Shown piece after piece: positions 49,427-58,651 of a DNA stretch of 64,000 nt. The position numbers and the translations under genes are program-made. Below the pieces are notes generated by a model. That model saw only the letters and a program-made list of their open reading frames with translations. It was not told the origin of the DNA and made no database searches. Every line of letters begins with the position of its first letter. The stretch's first letter is position 1. The DNA comes from Bacteroides ihuae (GTDB lineage: Bacteria; Bacteroidota; Bacteroidia; Bacteroidales; Bacteroidaceae), in contig NZ_FNVX01000005.1 in NCBI RefSeq assembly GCF_900104585.1, positions 1 to 64,000 on the forward strand, written 5' to 3'.

Positions 49427-50446
49427 TTATTTTGAATTTTGTTTATAGAACTTAATCATCTTTGGTATAACTTCCTCCACAGTGCCATTAATCACATAGT
49501 CGGCTATGGTATTGATTGGTGCTTCGGGGTCATTATTGATAGAGATAATCATAGAGCTTTCCTGCATTCCGGCAATATGTTGTATTTGTCCGGAAATGCC
49601 ACAAGCAATGTAGAGTTTAGGGCGAACGGTAACACCGGTCTGCCCAATTTGGCGATCATGATCGGCAAAGCCGGCATCAACAGCCGCACGGCTGGCACCT
49701 ACTTCTGCGTTCAGTGTTTTAGCCAGATCAAAAAGCAATTTGAAATTATCTTTAGAACCTACTCCATAACCTCCTGAGATAATAATAGGTGATCCTTTTA
49801 GGTTATTCTTTGCTTTCTCAACGTGTCGTTCTATCACCTCAATCACATAGTCGGTGTCGGCAACATATTTTTTCACGTCATGGTTAATGACTTCACCTTT
49901 ATAGTTAGAGGCAAGAATTTGTTTTTTCATTACACCTTCGCGAACGGTTGCCATTTGAGGGCGATGGTCGGGGTTAACGATAGTGGCCACAATATTTCCA
50001 CCGAAAGCCGGACGAATCTGATACAAAAGGTTTTTGTAGGTCTTGCCTTCTTTTTTATCTTCATGATCTCCTATCTCGAGCGCTGTACAGTCAGCTGTCA
50101 GTCCGCTAGTTAGAGCAGAAGAAACACGAGGTCCCAGATCACGGCCGATAACCGTAGCACCCATGAGGCAAATTTGCGGTTTTTCTTCTTTAAAAAGGTT
50201 TACCAAAATGGAGGTATGAGGAAGCGAAGTATAAGGATAAAGCCCTTTGCCTTCGAATACATGGAGTTTGTCTACTCCATAAGGAATAAGGTGTTTCTCA
50301 ATTCCTTTTAGCTCATTTCCGATAACGATGGCTTCAAGTTGACACTTCAATTGGTTGGCTAGTGAGCGCCCTTTGGTTAGAAGTTCCAGACTGACGTCTA
50401 GCACAACTCCTTCTTCTATTTCACAATATACAAATAAATTATTCAT
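49427..50446 (-). CDS. etfA: Electron transfer flavoprotein alpha subunit
   Basis: A 339-residue FAD-binding ETF subunit. The N-terminal ETF domain is followed by the C-terminal FAD domain with the family signature (GVTVRPKLYIACGISGQIQH near 265-284, then INNDPEAPIN near 300). It pairs with EtfB, whose gene lies 20 bases upstream, and takes electrons from the acyl-CoA dehydrogenase encoded next. Whether this ETF bifurcates electrons cannot be told without alignment. Confidence 0.94.
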   Translation of the reverse strand: MNNLFVYCEIEEGVVLDVSLELLTKGRSLANQLKCQLEAIVIGNELKGIEKHLIPYGVDKLHVFEGKGLYPYTSLPHTSILVNLFKEEKPQICLMGATVIGRDLGPRVSSALTSGLTADCTALEIGDHEDKKEGKTYKNLLYQIRPAFGGNIVATIVNPDHRPQMATVREGVMKKQILASNYKGEVINHDVKKYVADTDYVIEVIERHVEKAKNNLKGSPIIISGGYGVGSKDNFKLLFDLAKTLNAEVGASRAAVDAGFADHDRQIGQTGVTVRPKLYIACGISGQIQHIAGMQESSMIISINNDPEAPINTIADYVINGTVEEVIPKMIKFYKQNSK

Positions 50447-50466
50447 CTCAATAAGTAGTTAGTCGC

Positions 50467-51339
50467 TTAGCCGATGGTGTGATTAGCTAATAGTTCAACA
50501 ATAAGGTCTTCTATTTCTCGGTCGCCGCTGCCAATGGTTTTATTCTCTTTGGCCTGAAATACAATGTTTTGAACGGCTTTTACCTTTGTAGGGGAGCCGG
50601 AAAGGCCACATTGAGCAAGATCTCCATTAACGTCGGCCACGCTCCATTCCACCAGATTTAAGTAGTCACGTCTGTCATATAAATCGGTGTAGTCAAGATT
50701 ACCTTGTTGTTTCTCTGTGATAGTTTTGGCATGCTTATACTTCTGAACGAGTTTGGCATTGCGAGGGCGACAAGGAGCAGCCGATCCATTCACTGTGATT
50801 ACGATAGGAAGAGGACCCTCAACTGTTTCAACTCCTCCATCTATGTGTCGTTTTACTTTGATGCGGCCATCGGTAACTTGTATAATCTCCTCAGCATAGG
50901 TGATTTGTGTCATACCTAACTTCTCTGCTACCTGTGGACCAACTTGAGCTGTGTCTCCATCAATGGCTTGTCGGCCTCCGATGATGACATCGCATGCTCC
51001 GATTTTCTTAATGGCAGTGGCCAAAGCATACGAAGTAGCCAAAGTATCTGCTCCTGCAAACGCACGGTCGGTAAGCAAATAGCCGTTGTCGGCACCACGG
51101 AAAAGTCCTTCACGAATAATTTCAGCGGCACGCCCCGGCCCCATAGTGAGGATAGTAACCGTTGAACCGGGATGAGCATCTTTCAATCGAAGAGCCTGCT
51201 CTAGTGCATTAAGGTCTTCAGGGTTGAAGATGGCAGGTAGTGCCGCGCGATTAATAGTTCCGTCGGCTTTCATGGCATCTTTCCCAACGTTACGTGTGTC
51301 GGGAACTTGTTTTGCCAATACAACAATTTTCAAACTCAT
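50467..51339 (-). CDS. etfB: Electron transfer flavoprotein beta subunit
   Basis: A 290-residue ETF beta subunit. It begins MSLKIVVLAKQVPDTRNV, has DLNALEQALRLKD near 43 and the ETF beta signature VEGPLPIVITVNGSAAPCRPRNAKLVQK near 173-200 (in part). It is first in an etfB-etfA-acyl-CoA dehydrogenase operon with its own vegetative promoter. Confidence 0.95.
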   Translation of the reverse strand: MSLKIVVLAKQVPDTRNVGKDAMKADGTINRAALPAIFNPEDLNALEQALRLKDAHPGSTVTILTMGPGRAAEIIREGLFRGADNGYLLTDRAFAGADTLATSYALATAIKKIGACDVIIGGRQAIDGDTAQVGPQVAEKLGMTQITYAEEIIQVTDGRIKVKRHIDGGVETVEGPLPIVITVNGSAAPCRPRNAKLVQKYKHAKTITEKQQGNLDYTDLYDRRDYLNLVEWSVADVNGDLAQCGLSGSPTKVKAVQNIVFQAKENKTIGSGDREIEDLIVELLANHTIG

Positions 51340-51389
51340 GTTATTAATTTTAGTATTAGTATTTCAGTAGTACATTAACTATCAGCGTG

Positions 51390-51419
51390 CAAATTTACGC
51401 AAACAGTTGATTCTGCAAA
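51390..51419 (-). promoter_or_regulatory. Promoter of etfB-etfA-acyl-CoA dehydrogenase
   Basis: On the minus strand TTTG (51419 to 51416) and TAAATTTG (51397 to 51390) are 18 bases apart and fit the Bacteroidales -33/-7 pattern. The etfB start is at 51339. Confidence 0.65.
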
Positions 51420-51604
51420 GAAATATGCTTAAAAAACGCACAATATTATATTTTTTGAGCAATTGAAGTATACTAATTAAGAAAAAGCGATACCTCCGTT
51501 CACTGAACAAAAAAACAGGATCACCTATAAAAAGGGCCTGTTGGTTGATTCTATTTCTTATTAGATTTTCTTATCTATAATTTCGTAGCATTATTGTAAC
51601 ACGT

Positions 51605-52384
51605 ATGACGAAAAAAATATTATGCCTTGCAGATGGACTTCTTTCCGGTTTAAAACCTGTATCGTTGGAAGAGATGAGTGCTGTGCAATTAATGAATCGT
51701 ACAGATACGAAGTATATAACTTCTCTGGATGTGTTACCTGTTATACTTCGGCTGGCCGCAAATGATTATCGGATACAGGAGGTTGATGGTCAACGCAACA
51801 TTTCTTATAGTACAGTATATCTTGATACGCCTGAAAAATCTATGTTTTTGGCTCACCAAAGTGGCAGGGCTGTTCGTGAGAAGATTCGTGTGCGTACCTA
51901 TGTAGATTCGGGACTCACTTTCCTTGAGGTGAAGAATAAAAACAACAAAGGACGAACAGACAAAAAACGTATTCGTGTAAGTGGTTGTACGACTTTGGCT
52001 AAAGAGGGAGCCAACGACTTTTTGCACAAACATGCCAGGTATGATTTATCGGTGTTGAATGGTCAAATAGAAAACAATTTCAAACGGATCACACTGGTTA
52101 ATAAGGCAATGACGGAACGCTTAACAATTGATACTAATGTTTGTTTCCGGAATCTGTCAAATGGGCATGAAGCAGAAATGGGGGGAGTCGTTATTATTGA
52201 GCTGAAACGTGATGGACATCAGTATTCTCCAATTCGAGAGGTACTGCGTGATTTGCATATCAAGTCTGCTAGCATAAGCAAATATTGTCTGGGTTCGATA
52301 TTAACTGATCCTGAACTGAAATACAATCGGTTTAAACCCAAATTAAGGCAGGTGAAACGAATTCAAAATGAAATAAAACGATAA
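51605..52384 (+). CDS. VTC-domain polyphosphate polymerase-like protein
   Basis: A 259-residue protein with a VTC domain, the fold of the yeast Vtc4 polyphosphate polymerase. Family features are NRTDTKYITSLD near 32 and the basic tunnel strand REKIRVRTY near 90. FLEVKNKNNKGRTDKKRIR follows near 105-123, with its Glu and Lys/Arg residues lining the channel, and VVIIELKRDG lies near 200. It has no signal or membrane helix. In many bacteria this gene sits with DUF4956 as here, and the pair is thought to make and move polyphosphate or another phosphate polymer. That role is inferred, not shown. Confidence 0.85.
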   Translation: MTKKILCLADGLLSGLKPVSLEEMSAVQLMNRTDTKYITSLDVLPVILRLAANDYRIQEVDGQRNISYSTVYLDTPEKSMFLAHQSGRAVREKIRVRTYVDSGLTFLEVKNKNNKGRTDKKRIRVSGCTTLAKEGANDFLHKHARYDLSVLNGQIENNFKRITLVNKAMTERLTIDTNVCFRNLSNGHEAEMGGVVIIELKRDGHQYSPIREVLRDLHIKSASISKYCLGSILTDPELKYNRFKPKLRQVKRIQNEIKR

Positions 52385-52409
52385 AATATAAACTAATATC
52401 TTAGAACCA

Positions 52410-53081
52410 ATGGATGAATTGAATGATATAACTTTATTAGAAGCACCACTTATGGATAGTTTGGGATTCGTACAGTTGCTGCTTCGCTTTGCTTTTAACT
52501 TGGCTGTGGTGTTCTGCATCATTCATTTCTTCTATTATGCTAAAAGTAAACGGCGAGATTATTACTTTACCTTTACGTTAATTAGTATAAGTGTGTTTTT
52601 TCTGATTTTCTTGCTGGGAAGCGTAAAGCTAAAGATTGGTTTTGCTTTGGGGTTGTTTGCTATCTTTGGTATTATTCGTTATCGCACAGAGTCTGTGCCT
52701 ATTCGTGAAATGACCTATTTGTTTGTCATTATAGCTATCTCGGTTATCAATGCTTTGGCTGTGGAAATTAGCTATACCGAACTTTTGGCTACTAATCTGA
52801 TATTTATTCTCTGTGTATGGGTGTGCGAGAGCAACCGATGGCTCAAGCATGTGTCGTGCAAATTAATACAATATGATCGCATTGATTTGATTAAACCAGA
52901 GAAACAGTCTGAATTGTTGCAAGACTTGAAACAGCGCACAGGACTTCCTATTTCAAAAGTAGAGGTAGGATACATTGACTTCCTGCGCGACAGTGCGATG
53001 GTCAAAGTTTACTATGAACCTATTTGTGACGAAGTGAATACAATTGATACATTAACCCGAATGCCACGTGAAAATGAATAA
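52410..53081 (+). CDS. DUF4956 membrane protein
   Basis: A 223-residue protein with an N-terminal membrane part of four or so helices (residues 20-140). The conserved GLFAIFGIIRYRTESVPIREMTYLFV stretch near 83-108 (in part) marks DUF4956. A cytoplasmic C-terminal domain of about 80 residues follows. It starts 25 bases after the VTC gene and overlaps the DUF2490 gene by eight bases. The constant pairing with VTC-domain proteins suggests a channel or anchor for the polymerase. Confidence 0.85.
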   Translation: MDELNDITLLEAPLMDSLGFVQLLLRFAFNLAVVFCIIHFFYYAKSKRRDYYFTFTLISISVFFLIFLLGSVKLKIGFALGLFAIFGIIRYRTESVPIREMTYLFVIIAISVINALAVEISYTELLATNLIFILCVWVCESNRWLKHVSCKLIQYDRIDLIKPEKQSELLQDLKQRTGLPISKVEVGYIDFLRDSAMVKVYYEPICDEVNTIDTLTRMPRENE

Positions 53082-53745
53082 TAACCGATTTCTTCTGTTA
53101 GCTTTTTTGCTAAGCCTCTCTGTAGGGACGTATGCTCAAAGTGATTTTGGCATTTGGACAAGTTTGGAAGTCAAAAAGAAAATCTTTCCGGGATTTAATG
53201 CGGCCTTTGAAGGCGAATTTCGCACCCGTGATGATAGCAAGACAATCGACCGTTGGTCGGCTTCTGCTGATTTATCTTATCGGGTCAATCAATATCTGAA
53301 AATAGGTGGTGTGTATAGTTATATTAACTTCAATCATCCTAAACGAGAATGGGAAGTAGGGCATCGCTATAGTCTATATGGCACCGGATCTTACGAGTGG
53401 AAACGATTGACAGTCTCTTTGCGCGAACGCTATCAGCATACCTATCGTGTGGGAGTTTCGTCCACGTCTACTCGTGCTAATCCTAAAGATGTGTTGCGGT
53501 CTCGATTACAGTTTTCTTATAATATAGCAAAATCGAAATTAAGTCCGTATACTTCTGTTGAACTTTATCATACGTTGAATAATCCGGAAGGGAACGGTTT
53601 GGACAAGACCCGATATACATTGGGCTCAGAATATAAATTGAATAAGCGTAGCACGTTTGACTTGTTTTATCGTTACCAATCTCAGACAGACGATGACGAA
53701 GATGATGGTCATGTGTTAGGTCTGGGATATTCTTTAAAATTTTAA
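53074..53745 (+). CDS. DUF2490 outer-membrane beta-barrel protein
   Basis: Start placed at ATG 53074 (MNNNRFLLLAFLLSLSVGTYAQ, a signal peptide), two codons after an in-frame GTG. The 223-residue product has alternating hydrophobic and polar strands with many Tyr and Trp (WSASADLSYRVNQYLKIGGVYSY near 60, in part) and ends in the aromatic GLGYSLKF, the usual end of an outer-membrane barrel. It matches DUF2490. It overlaps DUF4956 by eight bases and is followed by the beta-helix lipoprotein gene after 12 bases. Confidence 0.8.
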   Translation: MNNNRFLLLAFLLSLSVGTYAQSDFGIWTSLEVKKKIFPGFNAAFEGEFRTRDDSKTIDRWSASADLSYRVNQYLKIGGVYSYINFNHPKREWEVGHRYSLYGTGSYEWKRLTVSLRERYQHTYRVGVSSTSTRANPKDVLRSRLQFSYNIAKSKLSPYTSVELYHTLNNPEGNGLDKTRYTLGSEYKLNKRSTFDLFYRYQSQTDDDEDDGHVLGLGYSLKF

Positions 53746-53757
53746 ATCCGTTACTTT

Positions 53758-55251
53758 ATGAAAAAATATTTATTGCTTATTTTGTTGACTTTGGTAGCAG
53801 TTGCTTTTTGCATGGCTTGCACCAGTGATTCTGAAGAGGATGAAGACAATAATGGAGATAACAGTGAGGAGGTAACAGAGTCAACTGAAGACGATCTGGT
53901 AGAAAATTCTGTTTTTGGCACTACAGTTTCTGTTTCTTTTTCAGGAACATCGGCCACAGTGACAAATTCTGTAACAGGGGTCTCTGTTTCTCAATCAGGG
54001 GCAGATGTTGTGATTACTTCTACTGTGGAAGGGGTGGAGTATCTGTTGAGTGGAACAACGACTTCCGGATCATTCAAAATCTATAGTGATTATAAATTCA
54101 AGCTTACGTTGAATGGAGTTGATATAACTTCTTCTTCAGGGCCTGCCATTAATGTACAATCGCATAAACGAGTATTTGCTGTACTTGCTGACGGAACAAC
54201 GAACAAATTGACCGATAGCAAATCGTATGCATCGAGTACGGAAGACCAGAAAGCTTGTCTGTTTAGTGAGGGACAGCTTATCTTTAGTGGTAGCGGGAGC
54301 TTGACTGTTACCGGAAAATATAAGCATGGCATTTGTAGTGATGACTATGTACTTGTCCGTTCAGGGGCTACTGTTACAGTGGCTGCAGCTGCAACAGATG
54401 GAATTCACACCAATGAAGCTGTACTTATAGATGGAGGAACGGTAACCATTACTTCAACAGATGAAGGAATAAACTGTGAGGAAGGAGTTGTGACCATTAA
54501 TTCAGGAGCGGTGACTATCACTACAACTGCTGCTTCGGCGAAAGGAATAAAAGGCTATGGGAATGTGACTATAAACGGAGGTGATATTGTGGTAACAACA
54601 AAAGGAGGTGATGGTAGCGAAGGCATAGAGAGCAAAAGCATACTTACTATTAATGATGGAAACATAGCAGTGACTTCTTATGATGATTGCATCAATGCGA
54701 CAGGAAGTTTGGTGATAAATGGTGGCACTATCTATTGCTATAGTTCAAACAATGATGGCATTGATTCCAACGGGACTTTGACTATCACAGGAGGACTCAT
54801 TGTTTCTTCGGGAACGACTAGTCCTGAAGAAGGTTTTGACTGTGATCAAAATACTTTTAAAATTACCGGCGGTACTATTTTAGGCGTTGGAGGCGCAAGC
54901 AGTACGCCTACTTCAAGTGTTAGTACTCAGCGTTCTGTTATTTATGGAGGTTCGGGCACATCCGGACAATATATTAGTATTGTATCTTCTGGTGGAGAGA
55001 GCATTCTTAACTATAAACTTCCCCGAAGTTATTCACAAATGACTTTGTTGTTTAGTAGTCCGAGTCTGATTTCAGGTGGGAGTTATACAATCTATTCAGG
55101 CGGAACAGTTTCAGGTGGAACAGATTTTCATGGCTACCTTTCGGGTGCAACCTATGCAGTCGGTACTCAACTTGCTACTTTTACAGCTACTTCTGTTGTT
55201 ACCCAAATTGGTAGTACCAGCTCTGGTGGCGGAGGTGGTGGCAGATGGTAA
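53758..55251 (+). CDS. Beta-helix carbohydrate-binding lipoprotein (Cthe_2159/DUF4353 type)
   Basis: A 497-residue lipoprotein (signal MKKYLLLILLTLVAVAFCMAC, with Cys acylated). A very acidic linker follows (residues 22-50, mostly Asp, Glu and Asn). Then come repeated right-handed beta-helix rungs of the form VTINGGDIVVTT, LTINDGNIAVTS and LVINGGTIYCYS, rich in Ser, Thr and Gly, with calcium-type DDGI/NDGID turns near residues 240-340. This matches the Cthe_2159 family, described as a calcium-dependent acidic-polysaccharide binder. It ends in a Gly-rich tail. Its place after VTC, DUF4956 and DUF2490 fits a surface partner of that system. Confidence 0.85.
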   Translation: MKKYLLLILLTLVAVAFCMACTSDSEEDEDNNGDNSEEVTESTEDDLVENSVFGTTVSVSFSGTSATVTNSVTGVSVSQSGADVVITSTVEGVEYLLSGTTTSGSFKIYSDYKFKLTLNGVDITSSSGPAINVQSHKRVFAVLADGTTNKLTDSKSYASSTEDQKACLFSEGQLIFSGSGSLTVTGKYKHGICSDDYVLVRSGATVTVAAAATDGIHTNEAVLIDGGTVTITSTDEGINCEEGVVTINSGAVTITTTAASAKGIKGYGNVTINGGDIVVTTKGGDGSEGIESKSILTINDGNIAVTSYDDCINATGSLVINGGTIYCYSSNNDGIDSNGTLTITGGLIVSSGTTSPEEGFDCDQNTFKITGGTILGVGGASSTPTSSVSTQRSVIYGGSGTSGQYISIVSSGGESILNYKLPRSYSQMTLLFSSPSLISGGSYTIYSGGTVSGGTDFHGYLSGATYAVGTQLATFTATSVVTQIGSTSSGGGGGGRW

Positions 55252-55302
55252 AAGCCTGTTTGGCTAAGGGCGGCTTTCTGGTTTTACCGATGAAATCAAG
55301 AA

Positions 55303-55333
55303 TTTTGTCGATTTCATTTGTTCTGTATCTTTG
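55303..55333 (+). promoter_or_regulatory. Promoter of the LytS/LytTR pair
   Basis: TTTTG (55303-55307) and TATCTTTG (55326-55333) are 18 bases apart, fitting the -33/-7 pattern. Since the start site would be near 55341, the kinase must begin at ATG 55357 or 55372 and not at the upstream end of the open frame at 55318. Confidence 0.6.
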
Positions 55334-55371
55334 AGAGAGTTATTTTTGTGAAATTGATGATTTTCTATAAT

Positions 55372-56553
55372 ATGAAACTACGAAAGCGGCATCTCCTAGA
55401 GATTCTAATATATGCAACCCTTTGGCTTGTTGTTTTCCTTCTACCAGTATTAGGGAGCTATCTGTCTATTTATTCAGGCAGAGAATCTTCTTATAAGTGG
55501 GACATGGTTGCCCATTTTTGGCTAAGTATTGTGCCCTTTTTATTTATCTTTGCCACTAACAACTATTTACTGGCTCCTCATTTACTGTTTCGTAAGCGTT
55601 ATATAGCGTATGCGTTATCTGTGATTTGTACAGTAGTAGTCATTCTAGGACTTTCGTCATTAGGGACTTCTCCACGTGATTCTGATCTACGACGTGATGA
55701 GTTCCGTGAGAGAAGGAAACCTGAGCCGGTAGAACGTACTTGGCAACGCATACCTCCAGATGTGGAGAGTGCAGAAATGAAGAAACCAGATAAGCAGGAG
55801 CGTGGAGACTATCCACCGGATAAACGTTTGAAAAGCAAGCCTTTTCTATTTCCGAGTATGATGATGGGGCCATTTTATGGACGCTTTCTAATTGCAATTT
55901 TAGTTGTAGGTTTTAATATAGCTGTAAAGTTATTATTTAAATCTCTGCGAGATGAAGAGACGATGAAAGAATTGGAGCGTCACAACTTGCAAACAGAATT
56001 GGAATATCTGAAATACCAGATAAATCCGCATTTTTTCATGAATACATTGAATAACATTCATGCATTGGTGGATATTGATGCCGAGAAAGCAAAAAAGACG
56101 ATTGTGGAATTGTCCAAGATGATGCGCTATGTTCTTTATGAATCGAGCAATAAAACAATTCTGTTATCCAGAGAGATACGTTTCTTAAATAACTATATAG
56201 GCTTAATGAAGCTTCGGTATACAGAAAAAGTAAACATCGAAGTGAGTATGCCTGTCGATTTCCCTGATGTTCAAATTCCTCCGTTGCTGTTTATCTCCTT
56301 TGTTGAAAATGCTTTTAAGCATGGTGTGAGTTATCAGTCAGATTCTTTTATTCATGTCTGTATGAAGTTGGAAGGCGAACAATTGCTATTTCAATGCTCT
56401 AATAGTCGCTCTAATAAGCACGATGAACATGGTGGCATAGGACTGGAAAATATAAGAAAACGTTTGAGGTTATTATTTGGCGAAAGTTACGTGCTTTCTA
56501 TAGACCAGTTAGCCGATAGTTTTAATGTATTATTAATAATTCCGATTGTATGA
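55372..56553 (+). CDS. LytS-type sensor histidine kinase
   Basis: Start chosen at ATG 55372, giving 393 residues beginning MKLRKRHLLEILIYATLWL. The protein has four membrane helices in residues 10-190, interrupted by a polar loop rich in Arg, Glu and Pro (residues 98-160). The His_kinase domain follows, with the phosphoacceptor in LKYQINPHFFMNTLNNIHAL near 212-232 (in part). The ATPase domain ends in GGIGLENIRKRLRLLFG near 355. It belongs with the LytTR regulator that overlaps its stop as ATGA. The signal is unknown. Confidence 0.92.
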   Translation: MKLRKRHLLEILIYATLWLVVFLLPVLGSYLSIYSGRESSYKWDMVAHFWLSIVPFLFIFATNNYLLAPHLLFRKRYIAYALSVICTVVVILGLSSLGTSPRDSDLRRDEFRERRKPEPVERTWQRIPPDVESAEMKKPDKQERGDYPPDKRLKSKPFLFPSMMMGPFYGRFLIAILVVGFNIAVKLLFKSLRDEETMKELERHNLQTELEYLKYQINPHFFMNTLNNIHALVDIDAEKAKKTIVELSKMMRYVLYESSNKTILLSREIRFLNNYIGLMKLRYTEKVNIEVSMPVDFPDVQIPPLLFISFVENAFKHGVSYQSDSFIHVCMKLEGEQLLFQCSNSRSNKHDEHGGIGLENIRKRLRLLFGESYVLSIDQLADSFNVLLIIPIV

Positions 56554-57284
56554 TTAAGTGTATTGCAATTGACGATGAGCCGCTTGCTCTTACCCAGCTG
56601 ACGGGATATATATCCAGAGTTCCTTTTCTTCAGCAAGTAAAAGCTTGTCAGGATGCTTTTGATGCTATGGAAGTACTGGCTGCCGAAGAGATTGACTTGA
56701 TATTTGTGGATATTAATATGCCTGATCTTAATGGGCTTGATTTTGTGCGGTCATTAGTCGTACGGCCTCTTATTATATTTACTACAGCTTATTCAGAATA
56801 TGCGATTGAGGGCTTTAAAGTGGATGCAATTGATTATCTGCTTAAGCCATTTAGTTTTCAAGACTTCCTGAAAGCTGCAGATAAAGCCCGCAGACAGCTT
56901 GAATATCAATCAAGCAGTAGTAGTGAAAATGAAGCGAATGTGTTTAATGACGAAAGCTCTTTGTTTGTTAAAGCTGATTATAAGATTGTGCGAATTAATA
57001 TCAATGATATAAAATATGTAGAATGCATGAGTGAGTATGTACGTATTTTTATTGAAGGTGAAGATAAACCGGTGATGACTTTATTAAGCATGAGGAAACT
57101 CGAAGAACGTTTGCCTTCCGGTCAGTTTATGCGAGTACATCGTTCTTATATTGTCAATCTTAAAAAAATTGCAGAAATTTCTCGGTTGCGTATTATTTTT
57201 GATGGAAACGTTTATATTCCCATAGGAGAAAACTATAAGGACAAATTTACGGAATACATTAATAGATTGTGCTTGGGTAAATAA
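56550..57284 (+). CDS. LytTR-family response regulator
   Basis: A 244-residue regulator. The receiver domain starts MIKCIAIDDEPLAL, has the phosphoacceptor in DLIFVDINMPDLNG near 50, and ends with KVDAIDYLLKPFS near 90. The LytTR DNA-binding domain covers residues 140-240 (VKADYKIVRININDIKYVECMSEY in part, then GQFMRVHRSYIVNLKKI). It works with the kinase just upstream. The promoters it controls are not evident; the VTC block is the nearest plus-strand neighbour but lies upstream. Confidence 0.93.
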   Translation: MIKCIAIDDEPLALTQLTGYISRVPFLQQVKACQDAFDAMEVLAAEEIDLIFVDINMPDLNGLDFVRSLVVRPLIIFTTAYSEYAIEGFKVDAIDYLLKPFSFQDFLKAADKARRQLEYQSSSSSENEANVFNDESSLFVKADYKIVRININDIKYVECMSEYVRIFIEGEDKPVMTLLSMRKLEERLPSGQFMRVHRSYIVNLKKIAEISRLRIIFDGNVYIPIGENYKDKFTEYINRLCLGK

Positions 57285-57298
57285 GCTTAATCTATCTC

Positions 57299-58207
57299 TC
57301 ATAATGAAAGTAGTGTCTTATATTTAGCTGGAGTTATCTTAGTTATTTCATGAAAGACTCGGGTAAAGTGAAATCTATTAGAAAAACCGGTTTTAGATGC
57401 AACTTCATCAATGCTTAAGTTAGAGTGTGTGATGAGTAAACACGCATAATCTATTCTTTTCTTTTTTATGTATCTTTGAAGCGAAACACCTATTTCGGAC
57501 TTGAATAAGCGTGAGAATGAATTTGTTGACATGCATGCTTTACTTGCCAGAGATTCATTTGATAAATCTTGGTCGTAGTGATTTTCTATGTAATTAATAG
57601 TTTTACTAACTCTTATATCACTTGTATTATGTTGTTCCCATTCGCTCTCTTCTATATTTTTTAGTATTTCACAGATCAAAGATTGTATAACTAAGAATGC
57701 TTGAATATTGAATTTGCTTATATTGGCGTTACAGGATAGATACTGTTGTAAGAAGTCTATCTTTTCTTTTAAATTTTCATTGATATTTAGCACATAAATC
57801 CCTGGGGATGTATTGTCATAAGGAAAACCTAATGTGAAATGAATAAATAGATGCTTAATTACTCCTTCTGCTAGAAGTTTTTTGAGTTTATCTTCTGGGA
57901 GAGCACAAATACTCCCACCATCTAATCTGTATCCATCTTTAGGAATTTTATGGTCATTCAGCCTTGATTTATAATCGGTATTAGGAGCTATTAAATAGAT
58001 TTGATCTACCTCCATCTGGAACTCTTCACCTTGATATTCAAGAATGCCCCCTCTTTCAAAATTATAATAGATTCTCCAGTAAGGAAATGAAAGTGTACTG
58101 TGTTCCCAGTTTTTTAGCCACCAATATCTGCAACAGTGGACATTTACTAAAAACTGAGGGAAAAACTGAGTGACAGTAGATGGATCCCCTGTAAATAAAG
58201 TATTCAT
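57299..58207 (-). CDS. AraC-family transcriptional regulator
   Basis: A 302-residue regulator. The N-terminal part (residues 1-190) is a cupin-like sensing domain with YYNFERGGILEYQGEEFQMEVDQIYLIAP near 47-77 (in part). The C-terminal part (200-300) is the AraC double helix-turn-helix (LASKACMSTNSFSRLFKSE, then IDEVASKTGFSNRFHFTRVFHE). It points away from GH35-GH20-GH29 and is the likely activator of that cluster, responding to a sugar. Its own -7 box (58290 to 58283) lies about 80 bases upstream. Confidence 0.9.
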   Translation of the reverse strand: MNTLFTGDPSTVTQFFPQFLVNVHCCRYWWLKNWEHSTLSFPYWRIYYNFERGGILEYQGEEFQMEVDQIYLIAPNTDYKSRLNDHKIPKDGYRLDGGSICALPEDKLKKLLAEGVIKHLFIHFTLGFPYDNTSPGIYVLNINENLKEKIDFLQQYLSCNANISKFNIQAFLVIQSLICEILKNIEESEWEQHNTSDIRVSKTINYIENHYDQDLSNESLASKACMSTNSFSRLFKSEIGVSLQRYIKKKRIDYACLLITHSNLSIDEVASKTGFSNRFHFTRVFHEITKITPAKYKTLLSL

Positions 58208-58282
58208 TTCTCTTTCATTATGTATTAATCGTTTAGACTACTTTGCTTCTCTCAAAATAGTAATATGATTTTATCTATGATG

Positions 58283-58290
58283 CAAAGCTA
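58283..58290 (-). promoter_or_regulatory. -7 box of the AraC gene
   Basis: On the minus strand TAGCTTTG (58290 to 58283) fits TAnnTTTG, about 80 bases before the AraC start. Confidence 0.45.
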
Positions 58291-58332
58291 CTAAAAATTG
58301 ATATTAAAAAATGATTTCTACAGAGACTTTAG

Positions 58333-58340
58333 TACCTTTG
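58333..58340 (+). promoter_or_regulatory. Possible -7 box upstream of GH35
   Basis: TACCTTTG fits TAnnTTTG on the plus strand. It would give a leader of about 300 bases before GH35, holding the two hairpins at 58485-58521 and 58539-58570. A nearer promoter driven by the AraC protein is equally possible. Confidence 0.35.
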
Positions 58341-58484
58341 CTATATCTAAAGACTCGTTATAATCTAATCGTCCTTGTGAATTATTAAAGTCGACAGAAA
58401 TTAAATTGCTCTATTCTCCATTTGCTTGCCTAAAAAGAGGAATTGAGGAGCGAAAATCAGAACTATAGTTTGAAATAGATATAG

Positions 58485-58570
58485 AATTAATCAGAGTAGA
58501 TATTTCTTAGTCTGATTAATTGAGCTTTATTTGCAATGAGCAAGCACCATTAGTCCGAGTTGTGCTTGCT
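58485..58570 (+). repeat. Two perfect hairpins in the GH35 leader
   Basis: AATTAATCAGA (58485-58495) pairs with TCTGATTAATT (58511-58521), 11 bp. AGCAAGCAC (58539-58547) pairs with GTGCTTGCT (58562-58570), 9 bp. Neither has a T tail, so they are not plain terminators. The rest of 58208-58651 shows no gene. Confidence 0.5.
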
Positions 58571-58651
58571 AAAATGGGAAAATAGTTATTGGACTAGTTT
58601 CCTTTGCCCTTTGTTATTTGATCTTTATCGCACTTATATAATGAATAATAT

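Noticed and set aside
51511..51545. AACAGG/CCTGTT hairpin between etfB and the VTC gene
   Set aside because: Only six base pairs with a long loop and no T tail on either strand.
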